Source: Bacteroidia bacterium (GTDB lineage Bacteria > Bacteroidota > Bacteroidia > M30B66). From it: a stretch of DNA of 64,000 bases. Below are positions 27,401-36,167 of the stretch, piece after piece; the stretch's first letter is position 1; every line of letters starts with the position of its first letter. The stretch is taken from NCBI GenBank assembly GCA_018401705.1, contig JAGYKL010000001.1, positions 212,473 through 276,472 of the forward strand, written 5' to 3'. Made by a program: the position numbers and the translations under genes. The notes below the pieces were generated by a model. It saw nothing but the letters and a program-made list of their open reading frames with translations. It searched no databases and was not told the DNA's origin.

Positions 27401-30400
27401 TAGGATTCAATACTCAATTAATGGCGGAGCTAATTGGCTCACATTAGGAGCTTCAGGTGAGCCCGATTGGTATAACTATTCAACTCAATGGGGAAATAAC
27501 CTAGCCGCTCCTGTAGATTCCTGGACAACTGTTACAAGAAGGCTATGCGATTTGTCTGGTGAACCTTGTGTGAAGTTCAGAATTTTGGCAAGACCTTATT
27601 ATTCTTCCCCAACCTATATTGGTTATGAATATTTCTCATTCGACAATTTCTTCATTGGCGATGGTCAGCCTGATGATATTGATGTAAGGCAATATCTGCT
27701 TCCGGCCTCACCAAATTGCAGTGGGCTTTCGGCAACATCACCTGTGAGGGTAATTGTGGCAAACAATACTTGTAGACCATTAACGAACATTCCTATCACC
27801 TTACAGCTTGATGCCGGCCCAGTTATTAATGAAGTTGTGCCGGGCCCCGTGAATAGATTTTCGGCAATTATATACACATTTACTGCAACTGTAAATTTAA
27901 GTGCCCCCGGTTTACATACCCTTGTTACTGAAGTAAGTATACCAACAGATTCATTTCCGGCTAATAACTCAAAGACCTTGGTAATTGATGGAGCTCCGAT
28001 AAATACCTTCCCTTATTTGGTTGATTTTGACTCCGGCAACCAAGGCTGGTCGCCGGGATCATCAAGCTCAACAGATGGAACCCGATATTTCGTCAATGAC
28101 ACTTTACCATATCTGGATGGTGCTGAAGGGCATGGCAAAAGCTGGTATGTTGAAGCTCTTTCATCAAACAACAGCACTGAAATCTGGGTTGAAAGTCCAG
28201 TCTTTGACTTTACGGGAGTTGTGAATCCTCAGTTGGTGATGGAAATCAAATACCAATTACATTCATCAAATTATGTAAGGGTTCAATATTCTACAAATGG
28301 AGGAACTTCCTGGATTACCCTTGGTACATCAACTGACCCTGATTGGTATAATTACAGTTCTCAATGGGGAAACAATCTTAGCACGCCAGTGGATGAATGG
28401 CAACTTAGAATCAGAAACTTGTGCTTCCTTGCAGGAAACCCATGTGTTAAATTCAGAGTTCTTGCGCGGCCTTATTACTCCTACCCTAACTACCTAGCTT
28501 ATGAATACTTCGGCTTTGATAATTTTGGAATTGTAGATGGCGGTGATGTTGGTGTTTCTTTGTATTTATCGCCTGTTGATCAGGGTTGTTTATTTACCAG
28601 TAATCATCAGGTTAGTGTTAGAGTTTTCAATAATGCCTGCGGTCCGATGACAAATGTGCCGATTCAATGCGATATTACTGGAGCTAACAATGCTACACTA
28701 ACAGGCGTAGTTCCAGGTCCGATTCCTGTTTCAGGATTTGTTGTTTACACTTTCCCTGCTGTTGTAAACCTAACTGCTTTAGGTCATTATGACATATCAA
28801 CATTCACTACACTGCCTTTCGACCCAAGCCCTAGTAACGATACCTTAACTACATCATTAGATGTTGATCAAATTACAATTAACAGTTTTCCTTATGCCGA
28901 AAACTTTAATTCAGGAACGGGTTATTGGATAGCCTCAGGTCAAGCTCCGCCGTTGAACAACGGCAGAAACTTTATTCTTGGAACTCCTCCCTATTTAAAT
29001 GGCTCTGGCTCTAACGGGGATGCATGGTATATCGAAACTACTACGTCAAATGTTAGCACTGAAATCTGGGTTGAAAGTCCCGTTTTTGACTTTTCTACAC
29101 TTGTTTCACCACAAATTAGTGTTGACCTGAAATATCAACTTCATTCATCTAATTACACGCGTGTTCAATATTCGATTAATGGAGGAACATCTTGGGTTAA
29201 TTTAGGCTCTTCGGCTGAACCAAACTGGACCAATTATTCTTCACAATGGGGAAATAACCTAAGCACTCCTGTTGACCAATGGACATCTTACCAGCACCAT
29301 GCTTGTATGCTGGCAGGTTTGCCTTGTGTTAAATTTAGAATCCTAGCAAGACCTTACTATTCAACACCTACCTACGCTAATTATGCAAACTTTGCTTTTG
29401 ATAATTTCACGATTAGCGAAGGCAACGACATTAAAATGGTGAGTTATATTTCTCCGTTCGACGGAGGATGTTTATTTACAACAAACCATCCTGTTACTGT
29501 TAGACTTTACAATTCCGGTTGCGGATCAGCCTCCAATATTCCTGTTATTGCTGATATTTCAGGAACACTCAATACTACATTAACAGGAGTAGTTCCAGGC
29601 CCATTAGCAAACAATGCTTTTGTTAATTATACATTCCCAACTACTGTTGATTTAACCCCAATCGGGCCTTACGATTTTACCACTCGTTCTAATTTAGGCG
29701 GCGATCTTTTTGCAATTAACGACACGATTAAAACTTCCATTGATGTAGATCAAATTACAATTTCATCTTTTCCATATGTTGAAGATTTTGAAAGTGGCAG
29801 TAACTTTTGGATTGCTACAGGTCAAGCTCCGCCGTTGAACAACGGCAGGAATTTCGTGCTAGGACAAGTTCCTTATCTCAATGGTTCTGAAGGCTATGGA
29901 GATGTGTGGTATATTGAAACAACTTCTTCCAGTTCAAGCACCGAAATCTATCTTGAAAGTCCGGTATTTGACTTAAGTGCGGTTACTAACCCCAAATTAA
30001 GTCTTGATGTAAAATATCAACTTCATAGTTCAAATTATGCTCGGGTTCAGTATAGTATAAACGGAGGGAACACATGGCTTACCTTAGGAAGTTCAACTGA
30101 TCCAAATTGGTATAATTATTCATCTCAGTGGGGAAATAATCTTGGAGCTCCTGTTGATTCATGGCAAAGAATGAGCATAGGTTTATGCGGATTGATAGGT
30201 CAATCATGTGTTAAATTCAGAGTGCTTGCTAGGCCATATTATTCAACACCAACTTATTCTGGATATGAATATTTTGCCTTCGACAATTTCATGTTAACCG
30301 ATACTCCGGTTGATGCAAAATGCGATTTTGTTTCTGGCTGCTATGGAAGCGAATATTCTCTTGAATTAGATGTTTTCAATGAATTATTGGCTTGTGCTGC

Positions 30401-31622
30401 AGCTCCTGTTATTCAAGATTTACAAGTCCATTACATAGTCAATGGAGGTTCTGTAGTTACTATTCCATTCTCTGGCTTAAATATTAGTCAAGGCAATTCT
30501 CAAAGATTGAGTATTCCCAATGTAAATATTCCCGACAATCTGTCGGATGTAGAAGTTTGGGTTACCTTACCTAACTCAGAAGTAGACCAGGAATTCAGAA
30601 ACGACTCTATCAAAGGAAATCCTGCAATTTGGCCAAACTGCAACGACCATTGCAGCAATGCAACTACAATATATTCTGGAATAACTGAGCTTACCCAAAC
30701 AAGCTTTGCCACTTCAGATGCCGCCGACGACCCTCCTTTTGGAAGTTGTCAGCCAATTACGATCGAAAATACCGTTTGGTATAAGTTCGACACCAATGTT
30801 AATGGCGATAGTGTTACAATTAGAATAGACAATCAGATTTGCAGCCCGTCGCAAACCGGAGTTCAGATTTCATTGCTGAAAGCAACTGTTGCCTGTGACC
30901 CATCAACCTACAGTGAAGTATTCTGCTCGGCTAATAATGATACAACAGCCTTTGAATACGGACCAGAACCTTTAGACGCAGCAAGCACCTATTACTTGGC
31001 TGTTGACGGCTTCGCCGGAGGCTTTTGCGATTTCAGATTATCCCTGTTCGGAGCTGAAATTGACCCATTACCAGTTGAGTTAATTTCCTTTGAGGCAATA
31101 TGCCTCGAAGATAAAAACAAAGTCGAGCTAACCTGGGCGACGCTTTCAGAAACGAACAATCATCATTTTACCTTAGAGAAATCTTTTGACGCAGCTAAAT
31201 TTTCGCCTGTAGCAGTGGTGCTAGGTTCTGGTAATAGCAACAAACTTAACGAATACGAGCACATTACAGATACCGATGCCGGCAGAACAGTATATTTCAG
31301 GCTCAAACAAACCGATTTCAATGGGCATGTTGAGTATTCGCAAATAATTGCGAGCAACTGCGGTTCTGATTTTGACGTACTGATGTATCCCAATCCGGCT
31401 ATTTCATTCATAAACCTTGAACTTAAAGGCGATCGAAACGAAGAAGTATCCATTCAAATTACCGATTCAAGAGGAAGAACACTTCTTACAAAAACTGCAA
31501 CTATTGAAAATAAAGAGTTAAAAACATTTATTGATGTTGAGGCTCTTAGCAATGGAGTTTACCCTGTAATTATTCACAAAGGCAGCACAATTATTACGAA
31601 ACGACTGATTATCAATAGATAA
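24480..31622 (+). CDS. Giant T9SS surface protein with six jelly-roll/Ig-like tandem units
   Basis: 2380 residues. Signal peptide (about 1-20), then a MAM/choice-of-anchor type jelly-roll (about 22-185) starting ETFNSNAGLPLGW and holding GRYWYLDDISVYS, then a CARDB-like Ig domain. Six ~292-residue units follow (about 300-1940). Each is a jelly-roll marked by PYLNG-EG-G, TEI-(Y/W)-ESPVFD and QWGNNL--PVD--W, followed by a CARDB-like domain. After them come another Ig-like domain, a PPC-like domain (about 2055-2195, CNDHCSNATTIYSG), the PLPVELISFEA linker domain and a type A sorting domain (LMYPNPAISFINL ... IITKRLIINR). Cysteine pairs recur in each unit. It is likely a long cell-surface or released adhesin-like protein; the ligand is unknown. 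Confidence 0.88.
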   Translation: MKMLRLIVSLLILLNQSLTAEIIIQETFNSNAGLPLGWSSPIVQGANAWTIATSPAFSSPSSNRYAVFNDFNLGAGVTPNQTSLQTPAFDCSGHTSVFLSFYHYWYAVEFTHGYVEISNDGGISWAILMDNELATIGSLAAPAQEIIDITPYAANQSSVRVRFRYTDGGVTGRYWYLDDISVYSSPDVSVSELIAPAYLGCASPSYSSSESITVQISNRSLIPITNIPVTCIVSGATSQTITATYTGTPISGLGTVNFTLPSTVNMSAQGVYHFQIFSSLGGDAYIYNDTLLTGRRQRVQSYPYIENFNSSQGGWQGSQLINGREFVYGELPYLNGAEGNGNSWYINTISSSISTEIYLESPVFDFSNVTNPRLSFDIKYRLHSSNYVRIQYSINGGTNWITLGTATDPNWYSYSTQWGNNLAAPVDTWTNVTKRLCDLSGEPCVKFRIQARPYYSSPTYVGYHHFSIDNFFVGDDQPDDIDVRQFLLPSNASCSGLLSASPVRIVVGNNTCRPIYNIPVALQLDGGAVINEVIPGPINRFSAAIYNFSATLNLSAPGNHLISATVSLPTDSFPSNNTHQISIDGSSISSFPYLADFNSGNQGWTVKSSSATDGTRYFVHGDLPYLNGAEGYGNSFYVETVSSNNSTEIYVESPVFDLSSVVNPQLVMEIKYQLHSSNYSRVQYSLNGGSTWSTLGTSTDPNWYNYSSQWGNNLSTPVDSWDMVQRSLCLLSGQPCVKFRVMARPYYSYPTYNAYEYFAFDNFRIVDGVDVGAYDFVSPVDQGCLFSANQPVTVRIFNSSCGPMTNIPIKCDISGPLNTSLTGTVPGPIAVNTYYSYTFPSTVNLTDTGTYNVKVYTELPFDANPANDTVSTTLYVEQITISNFPYLQDFDSGTEYWIASGAAPPNNNGRNFLLGNLPYLNGPQGNGDSWYVNTSTSSQSTEIWVESPVFDFSQLTNPRIAFDIKYRLHSSDYVRIQYSINGGANWLTLGASGEPDWYNYSTQWGNNLAAPVDSWTTVTRRLCDLSGEPCVKFRILARPYYSSPTYIGYEYFSFDNFFIGDGQPDDIDVRQYLLPASPNCSGLSATSPVRVIVANNTCRPLTNIPITLQLDAGPVINEVVPGPVNRFSAIIYTFTATVNLSAPGLHTLVTEVSIPTDSFPANNSKTLVIDGAPINTFPYLVDFDSGNQGWSPGSSSSTDGTRYFVNDTLPYLDGAEGHGKSWYVEALSSNNSTEIWVESPVFDFTGVVNPQLVMEIKYQLHSSNYVRVQYSTNGGTSWITLGTSTDPDWYNYSSQWGNNLSTPVDEWQLRIRNLCFLAGNPCVKFRVLARPYYSYPNYLAYEYFGFDNFGIVDGGDVGVSLYLSPVDQGCLFTSNHQVSVRVFNNACGPMTNVPIQCDITGANNATLTGVVPGPIPVSGFVVYTFPAVVNLTALGHYDISTFTTLPFDPSPSNDTLTTSLDVDQITINSFPYAENFNSGTGYWIASGQAPPLNNGRNFILGTPPYLNGSGSNGDAWYIETTTSNVSTEIWVESPVFDFSTLVSPQISVDLKYQLHSSNYTRVQYSINGGTSWVNLGSSAEPNWTNYSSQWGNNLSTPVDQWTSYQHHACMLAGLPCVKFRILARPYYSTPTYANYANFAFDNFTISEGNDIKMVSYISPFDGGCLFTTNHPVTVRLYNSGCGSASNIPVIADISGTLNTTLTGVVPGPLANNAFVNYTFPTTVDLTPIGPYDFTTRSNLGGDLFAINDTIKTSIDVDQITISSFPYVEDFESGSNFWIATGQAPPLNNGRNFVLGQVPYLNGSEGYGDVWYIETTSSSSSTEIYLESPVFDLSAVTNPKLSLDVKYQLHSSNYARVQYSINGGNTWLTLGSSTDPNWYNYSSQWGNNLGAPVDSWQRMSIGLCGLIGQSCVKFRVLARPYYSTPTYSGYEYFAFDNFMLTDTPVDAKCDFVSGCYGSEYSLELDVFNELLACAAAPVIQDLQVHYIVNGGSVVTIPFSGLNISQGNSQRLSIPNVNIPDNLSDVEVWVTLPNSEVDQEFRNDSIKGNPAIWPNCNDHCSNATTIYSGITELTQTSFATSDAADDPPFGSCQPITIENTVWYKFDTNVNGDSVTIRIDNQICSPSQTGVQISLLKATVACDPSTYSEVFCSANNDTTAFEYGPEPLDAASTYYLAVDGFAGGFCDFRLSLFGAEIDPLPVELISFEAICLEDKNKVELTWATLSETNNHHFTLEKSFDAAKFSPVAVVLGSGNSNKLNEYEHITDTDAGRTVYFRLKQTDFNGHVEYSQIIASNCGSDFDVLMYPNPAISFINLELKGDRNEEVSIQITDSRGRTLLTKTATIENKELKTFIDVEALSNGVYPVIIHKGSTIITKRLIINR
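25381..30305 (+). repeat. Six tandem ~876-bp coding units in the giant T9SS protein
   Basis: Units begin at about 25381, 26247, 27125, 28005, 28882 and 29765. Unit boundaries are the (S/Y)-x-F/Y-P-Y-x-x-x-F motif. Units 1 and 3 share the VRQ(F/Y)LLP linker; units 2 and 4 share SSS-TDGTRYFV and DQGCLF; units 3, 5 and 6 share YWIA-G-APP-NNGRNF. The pattern is an A-B dimer that was duplicated and extended. Confidence 0.85.
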
Positions 31623-31683
31623 AGTCAATTACAAGAAGAAATTCAAGGGCTTCAATTTGGCATTCTTTGCACAATAGATTAAT

Positions 31684-31691
31684 TATCTTTG
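31684..31691 (+). promoter_or_regulatory. -7 box of the 705-residue LTD protein gene
   Basis: TATCTTTG, a full match, 23 bases before the ATG at 31715. TTG triplets upstream lie at spacings of 14 and 24 bases, so the -33 element is imperfect. Confidence 0.45.
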
Positions 31692-31714
31692 CGCAAGACT
31701 AGAATTGCTATACT

Positions 31715-33832
31715 ATGAAAAACCTAAGCCTAATTATTTGTTCCTTATTCATAAGTGCTTTAGCTTCTGCGCAATTAGCGCCGGGAGACATTGCATTTTT
31801 AGGCATGCAAACCGACAATCCAGATGCTTTTGCTTTTGTCACGTTAACAGATGTTCCTGGTAATACCGCTGTTAGTTTCACGGATAATGGTTGGAGCGGT
31901 ACAGCTCTTTTCACGAATGAAAACACAGTAACTTGGACAGCTCCTGCAGGAGGTGTTGCTTTAGGCACTGTTATCATAATACGCGATGATTCTTCAGGAA
32001 TAACCAATGGAATTTTAGAAGGCCCTGGAACAATTACTGGTGCGCTTTCTCAACTTTCTGTATCAGGCGATCAGATTTTAGCTTATGTTGGTGATGCATC
32101 ATCGCCATCATTTATTGCAGCATTGAGTAATAATTTATTTCTAGAGACATGCAATACAACAGGCACAGGAAACACCAATAATACATGCTTACCTTCACCT
32201 TTGGTGGAAGGAATTAATGCTATTTCAGTTCCTGGTGATGCCACCGAAGCTGATAATATCTTTGTTGACTTTAATAACTTTAGTGGAAGCATCGATGATA
32301 TCAGAGCTATCATCATGGATCCTGAAAACTGGACATATGACGATGAACCTGAAAATGCAGGATACGTAATTTGGCCTGATTGGCAATTCAACTTTGTTCT
32401 GCCAAATGCCTCTGAGATAAGTTTCCAGGACGGTTTCTTAAGCCTCACCGAAGGCTCCTCAGCATCTACAATAAACTTTAATATCAGCCCAGCGAGTTTT
32501 GGCTCACAAACCTTTACAGTTTCTCTAAGTGGTGCTGCAAGCACTGAAGATTTAAGTTCAATTCCAGCATTTGAAGGCACAGATATCGCTGTAAATGTTC
32601 CTACAGGTTCTAGTGTAGCATCAATAAGCCTAAGTGCAATCGCAGATGCACTTCCAGAAGGTGTTGAAACAGGTACTTTAACTATTACAGCAACAAGCTC
32701 AGGCTTAGTTGCCGGAGCAGGAAACACGCTGAACTTTGAAATCAACGAAGCTGAAGGCGTTTCTTTTGTAAGCTTCTCTCAGGCTGCATATAATGCTAAT
32801 GAAGGTGATGGTACTGTTGCCGTAACTATAAATGTAAGTCCAGCCCCAGAGCAAACTGAAAACTTCATCATTTTAATTTCGGAAAATGGCCTATCAAGTG
32901 CAGATTATACAATAACTCCACCAGCAAGCTCTGGCATTATAAACGCCTCAATCTCTGCTGGTGAAAATAGCTTTACGTTTATCGTGAATCTTATTGACGA
33001 TACCGAAGAAGAAGGTGTAGAATCTTTGCTTTTTACTATAGATGAGTTAAGTCCTGGTTTAGGAATCGGAATTAATTCTTCTGCATCACTTAACATTAGC
33101 GATAATGATGGAGTTGCTGTAACCTCTGGCTTATTTATCAATGAAGTAATGGCCTCAAACACAAACACTATTCAAGATGAAAATGGTGAATTTGACGACT
33201 GGATTGAAATCTACAATGGCTTGTTTGTAGCTCAAGATTTAGCTGGCTTATACATTACCGACGAAGAAGCCAATACCACCAAATATTTATTCCCTTCGGG
33301 TGAATCAGCTACTGTTGTTCCATCGGGAGGTTTTGTTCTTGTTTGGGCAGATAACACTCCGGCACAAGGTGCGATGCATACAAACTTCACACTTTCAGCT
33401 TCTGGTGAATACGTTGGACTATATGCATCAAATGGAGATCTAATTCACTCCGTTACTTTCACCGCCTTAGGTCCTAATGAAAGCTACGGTCGAGAAAACG
33501 AGTCGTCTGACAACTTCATCACTTTTAACTCAGGATTCACTACACCAAATGCATCTAATGCAACTTCTTCTATTGAAGAAACTGTTGATTTAATTGGCAA
33601 TGTTTATCCAGTTCCTGCAGATAATCAAACTACGATTATGCTATCTTCTGGCAAGCAAAATAAAACTTTGCATTTGTTTGATATAAATGGGAAGTTAGTT
33701 GCAAATGAAGTTATTCCTGCTGGTTTAACTACACACATTTTGAATACCAAGATTTTACCTGAAGGAATTTACTTATTAAGAATTGGCGAAGGCCGTGAAA
33801 AAAGCTACAGAAAAATTTCGGTAGCTCATTAA
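31715..33832 (+). CDS. T9SS protein with Calx-beta repeats and lamin tail domain
   Basis: 705 residues. Signal peptide ends SAQ (about 19). An N-terminal beta domain (about 20-225) starts LAPGDIAFLGMQTDNPDAF and contains SFTDNGWSG. Two Calx-beta-like regions follow (about 235-345 and 350-465; FIVNLIDDTEEEGVESLLFTI, then LNISDNDG). A lamin tail domain (about 468-600) has LFINEVMASN and DDWIEIYNG. A type A sorting domain ends it (VYPVPADNQ ... YRKISVAH). Lamin tail domains in Bacteroidota often sit on secreted nucleases or surface proteins, but no catalytic domain is visible here. It is a paralogue of the next gene, with which it shares the N-terminal domain and LTD. Confidence 0.87.
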   Translation: MKNLSLIICSLFISALASAQLAPGDIAFLGMQTDNPDAFAFVTLTDVPGNTAVSFTDNGWSGTALFTNENTVTWTAPAGGVALGTVIIIRDDSSGITNGILEGPGTITGALSQLSVSGDQILAYVGDASSPSFIAALSNNLFLETCNTTGTGNTNNTCLPSPLVEGINAISVPGDATEADNIFVDFNNFSGSIDDIRAIIMDPENWTYDDEPENAGYVIWPDWQFNFVLPNASEISFQDGFLSLTEGSSASTINFNISPASFGSQTFTVSLSGAASTEDLSSIPAFEGTDIAVNVPTGSSVASISLSAIADALPEGVETGTLTITATSSGLVAGAGNTLNFEINEAEGVSFVSFSQAAYNANEGDGTVAVTINVSPAPEQTENFIILISENGLSSADYTITPPASSGIINASISAGENSFTFIVNLIDDTEEEGVESLLFTIDELSPGLGIGINSSASLNISDNDGVAVTSGLFINEVMASNTNTIQDENGEFDDWIEIYNGLFVAQDLAGLYITDEEANTTKYLFPSGESATVVPSGGFVLVWADNTPAQGAMHTNFTLSASGEYVGLYASNGDLIHSVTFTALGPNESYGRENESSDNFITFNSGFTTPNASNATSSIEETVDLIGNVYPVPADNQTTIMLSSGKQNKTLHLFDINGKLVANEVIPAGLTTHILNTKILPEGIYLLRIGEGREKSYRKISVAH

Positions 33833-33839
33833 GCATTTA

Positions 33840-33864
33840 AAGACCTTCTTCGGAAGGTCTTTTT
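33840..33864 (+). terminator. Rho-independent terminator with UUCG tetraloop
   Basis: Stem AAGACCTTC / GAAGGTCTT around a TTCG loop, followed by a T run. C(UUCG)G is an extra-stable loop. Confidence 0.9.
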
Positions 33865-33901
33865 AATTTAGAAACAAAACACCATCAAAACCGTATCTGA
33901 T

Positions 33902-36076
33902 ATGACAAACAAATTCTGCATGCGGAGACTTCAACCTATTTTCATTGTCCTTTTTTCGCTTTTTACATCTACTTCACTGATGTCGCAAAGCCTACCAGCA
34001 GGAGCTATTGGATTTATCGGCTTTCAAAGTGATGTGTCAATGGCCATTGCATTCGTAAATACAGTTGAAATTGAGCCAAATACTATTATAAGTTTCACCG
34101 ACAATAAATGGACAGGCTCTGCTCTTTTGCAAAATGAGCAAACTGTAATTTGGACTAGTCCAGACAGCATTTTACCTCCAGGTAATATTGTTATTCTTCA
34201 AGACAATGGAAGTTCAATGAATATCATTGGTCCGGGATCATCAACCGGAAGGCTGTATTATTCATTAGGACAAGGAGAACAAATTCTAGCATACACCGGC
34301 ACAGCGGAGGATCCATCATTTATAGCTGGAATTAGCAGCGGAACATGGCGCCCTCAATGCGATAATATACCTTATCTTGAATTTGCTACCTGTTTGCCTC
34401 CACCATTGGTAAATGGTGAAACCGCTTTTGCATTTGTTAATACTACTACAATCAATATTGATAATGGATTTTTGAACATCTCTCCACTGCAGGTTTTTGG
34501 CCCTGAAGCACTTAGTATAATTTATAACATTAATTACTGGACATTAGATAATGGCCAGTTTGCTGGAACATCAAACTGGCCTGATTGGGATGGTGGCAGC
34601 ACTCAACCCTTTGCCTCAGAAATTAACTTCGAAGTGAGTGGTTCTCAAATAATTGAAGGTGGATCATTGGCAACTATTGTTTTGAATATTGCTCAAGCTC
34701 AACCAACCCCGCAAACTGTTGAAATTGAAGTGTTAGAATTCCCTGGAATTACACCTCAAGATTATTCAACCAATCCAGCTGCTCAGAATAATGTTATTCA
34801 GTTAACTGTTCCGGCAAATGCTACAACTGTGTCTTTTACAGCTCAGGCACTTGCAGATGGTTTATCTGAATTAAATGAAAATGTAACATTCTTAATTGGC
34901 AACCTTTCAGGTGGATTAACACCTGGCAGTGACGATTCTTATAGCTTAACTATTCTAAGTAATGAACAAGAATTTCCGGAAGTTAATTTCACAAGCGATA
35001 CACTTTATGTAACTGAGGGAATGGCAGGAACTCAAATTGATATTGAGATAGATCCAACAAGTCAAACCGTATATAATATTGTCGTTAATGCAATTAGCGG
35101 TGCGGGCGTAATGAACGACTTCTTCACTAATCCAAGTCAGTTTTCAGGACAATTGCTACTTCAAACAACTCCAGGAAGTTCGCTGATTAGTTTCACGGTT
35201 ACAGCTTTTGATGATGTAGTAATCGAAGCTGATGAATATTTGAATTTCACCATTGTTCAGGTAAGTAATGGAATTCAAATAGGGTCAATGAGTAATATTG
35301 TTGTGGTTTTAAAAGACAACGATAACACACCGGTTTTTACTCCTCCGGCATTGTATATCAATGAAATAAATGCATTTAACTTGGATTTTCCAGATGCAAA
35401 CGGGCAATTAGACGATTGGATAGAATTGTACAATGCTTCAGATGAAGATGTAGACATCTCTAACTATTCAATAACCAATAACATTCAGGATCCTTTGAGA
35501 TTCGTTTTTCCTTCAGTTTCGTCGCAGATGACTATTCCTGCCGGAGGATACAAACTCATTTGGGCCGACCAAAATACGGTGCAGGGTCCATTGCATATTA
35601 ACTTCACTTTAAATGCTGGTGGAGGCTTTTTAGGTCTTTTTGGCTCGGATGGAGAAACCTTTGTTGACGGACTAGAATATCCTGCGCTTGATTCATTAAC
35701 CAATTACGGTCGCTTTCCTGACGGAGAAAACTGGCAAAATATTTACTTCCCAACACCAGAAGCTACAAATTCTGACAGCATTCCTGAAGATGAAACTGGT
35801 TTTCTTGATAGTTCAGATTTGCTGAGTGAATTCTCTGTTTATCCTAATCCCTCAAGTTCTTCAGTTTCTATAGTTAGAATTGGAAACTTGATTACTTCAA
35901 AAGTGAGCTTCGAATTTTATGATGTAACAGGCAGAAGAATTCCTGTTGCTTCAATGGAAATGGAAGCGGGTAAATTCTGGAGATTTGATATTCAGCAAAT
36001 TCCTCAAGGGCTCTATTTCATTAAGATTTCTGCTAAAAACGAATCTGGATTTATCAAATTACTGAAACTTGATTAG
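33902..36076 (+). CDS. T9SS protein with Calx-beta-like repeats and lamin tail domain, paralogue of the preceding gene
   Basis: 724 residues; an ATG 18 bases later is an equally good start. Signal peptide ends LMSQ. The N-terminal domain (LPAGAIGFIGFQSD, then SFTDNKWTG) matches that of the preceding protein. Two Calx-beta-like regions follow (about 240-350 and 360-480), then a lamin tail domain (about 481-610; LYINEINAFN, DDWIELYNAS) and a type A sorting domain (VYPNPSSSSVSIV ... FIKLLKLD). The same domain order in neighbouring genes indicates tandem gene duplication followed by divergence. Ligand unknown. Confidence 0.87.
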   Translation: MTNKFCMRRLQPIFIVLFSLFTSTSLMSQSLPAGAIGFIGFQSDVSMAIAFVNTVEIEPNTIISFTDNKWTGSALLQNEQTVIWTSPDSILPPGNIVILQDNGSSMNIIGPGSSTGRLYYSLGQGEQILAYTGTAEDPSFIAGISSGTWRPQCDNIPYLEFATCLPPPLVNGETAFAFVNTTTINIDNGFLNISPLQVFGPEALSIIYNINYWTLDNGQFAGTSNWPDWDGGSTQPFASEINFEVSGSQIIEGGSLATIVLNIAQAQPTPQTVEIEVLEFPGITPQDYSTNPAAQNNVIQLTVPANATTVSFTAQALADGLSELNENVTFLIGNLSGGLTPGSDDSYSLTILSNEQEFPEVNFTSDTLYVTEGMAGTQIDIEIDPTSQTVYNIVVNAISGAGVMNDFFTNPSQFSGQLLLQTTPGSSLISFTVTAFDDVVIEADEYLNFTIVQVSNGIQIGSMSNIVVVLKDNDNTPVFTPPALYINEINAFNLDFPDANGQLDDWIELYNASDEDVDISNYSITNNIQDPLRFVFPSVSSQMTIPAGGYKLIWADQNTVQGPLHINFTLNAGGGFLGLFGSDGETFVDGLEYPALDSLTNYGRFPDGENWQNIYFPTPEATNSDSIPEDETGFLDSSDLLSEFSVYPNPSSSSVSIVRIGNLITSKVSFEFYDVTGRRIPVASMEMEAGKFWRFDIQQIPQGLYFIKISAKNESGFIKLLKLD

Positions 36077-36135
36077 TAGCTTTCATTAACATTCTACGCT
36101 GCAAATATTAACATTCAGTTTAGATGTTTTAACGG

Positions 36136-36143
36136 TATCTTTG
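36136..36143 (+). promoter_or_regulatory. -7 box of the type B T9SS protein gene
   Basis: TATCTTTG, 24 bases before the ATG at 36168. No TTG at the right spacing was found. Confidence 0.42.
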
Positions 36144-36167
36144 TGCTGTTCCGTATTTCCGTTAGTT

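Noticed and set aside
28945-29850. Perfect 7-bp inverted repeat GCCGTTG-AA-CAACGGC in units 5 and 6 of the giant gene
   Set aside because: It encodes the conserved PPLNNGR loop and sits inside coding sequence; its presence is explained by unit duplication, and it lacks a T run.
25381-30305. Tandem repeats considered as a CRISPR array
   Set aside because: The repeats are ~876-bp coding units without short direct repeats and spacers.
32083-32745. Long open frame opposite the 705-aa LTD gene
   Set aside because: It has no recognisable domain or start signal and mirrors codon composition of the real gene; the same applies to other antisense frames in the T9SS genes.
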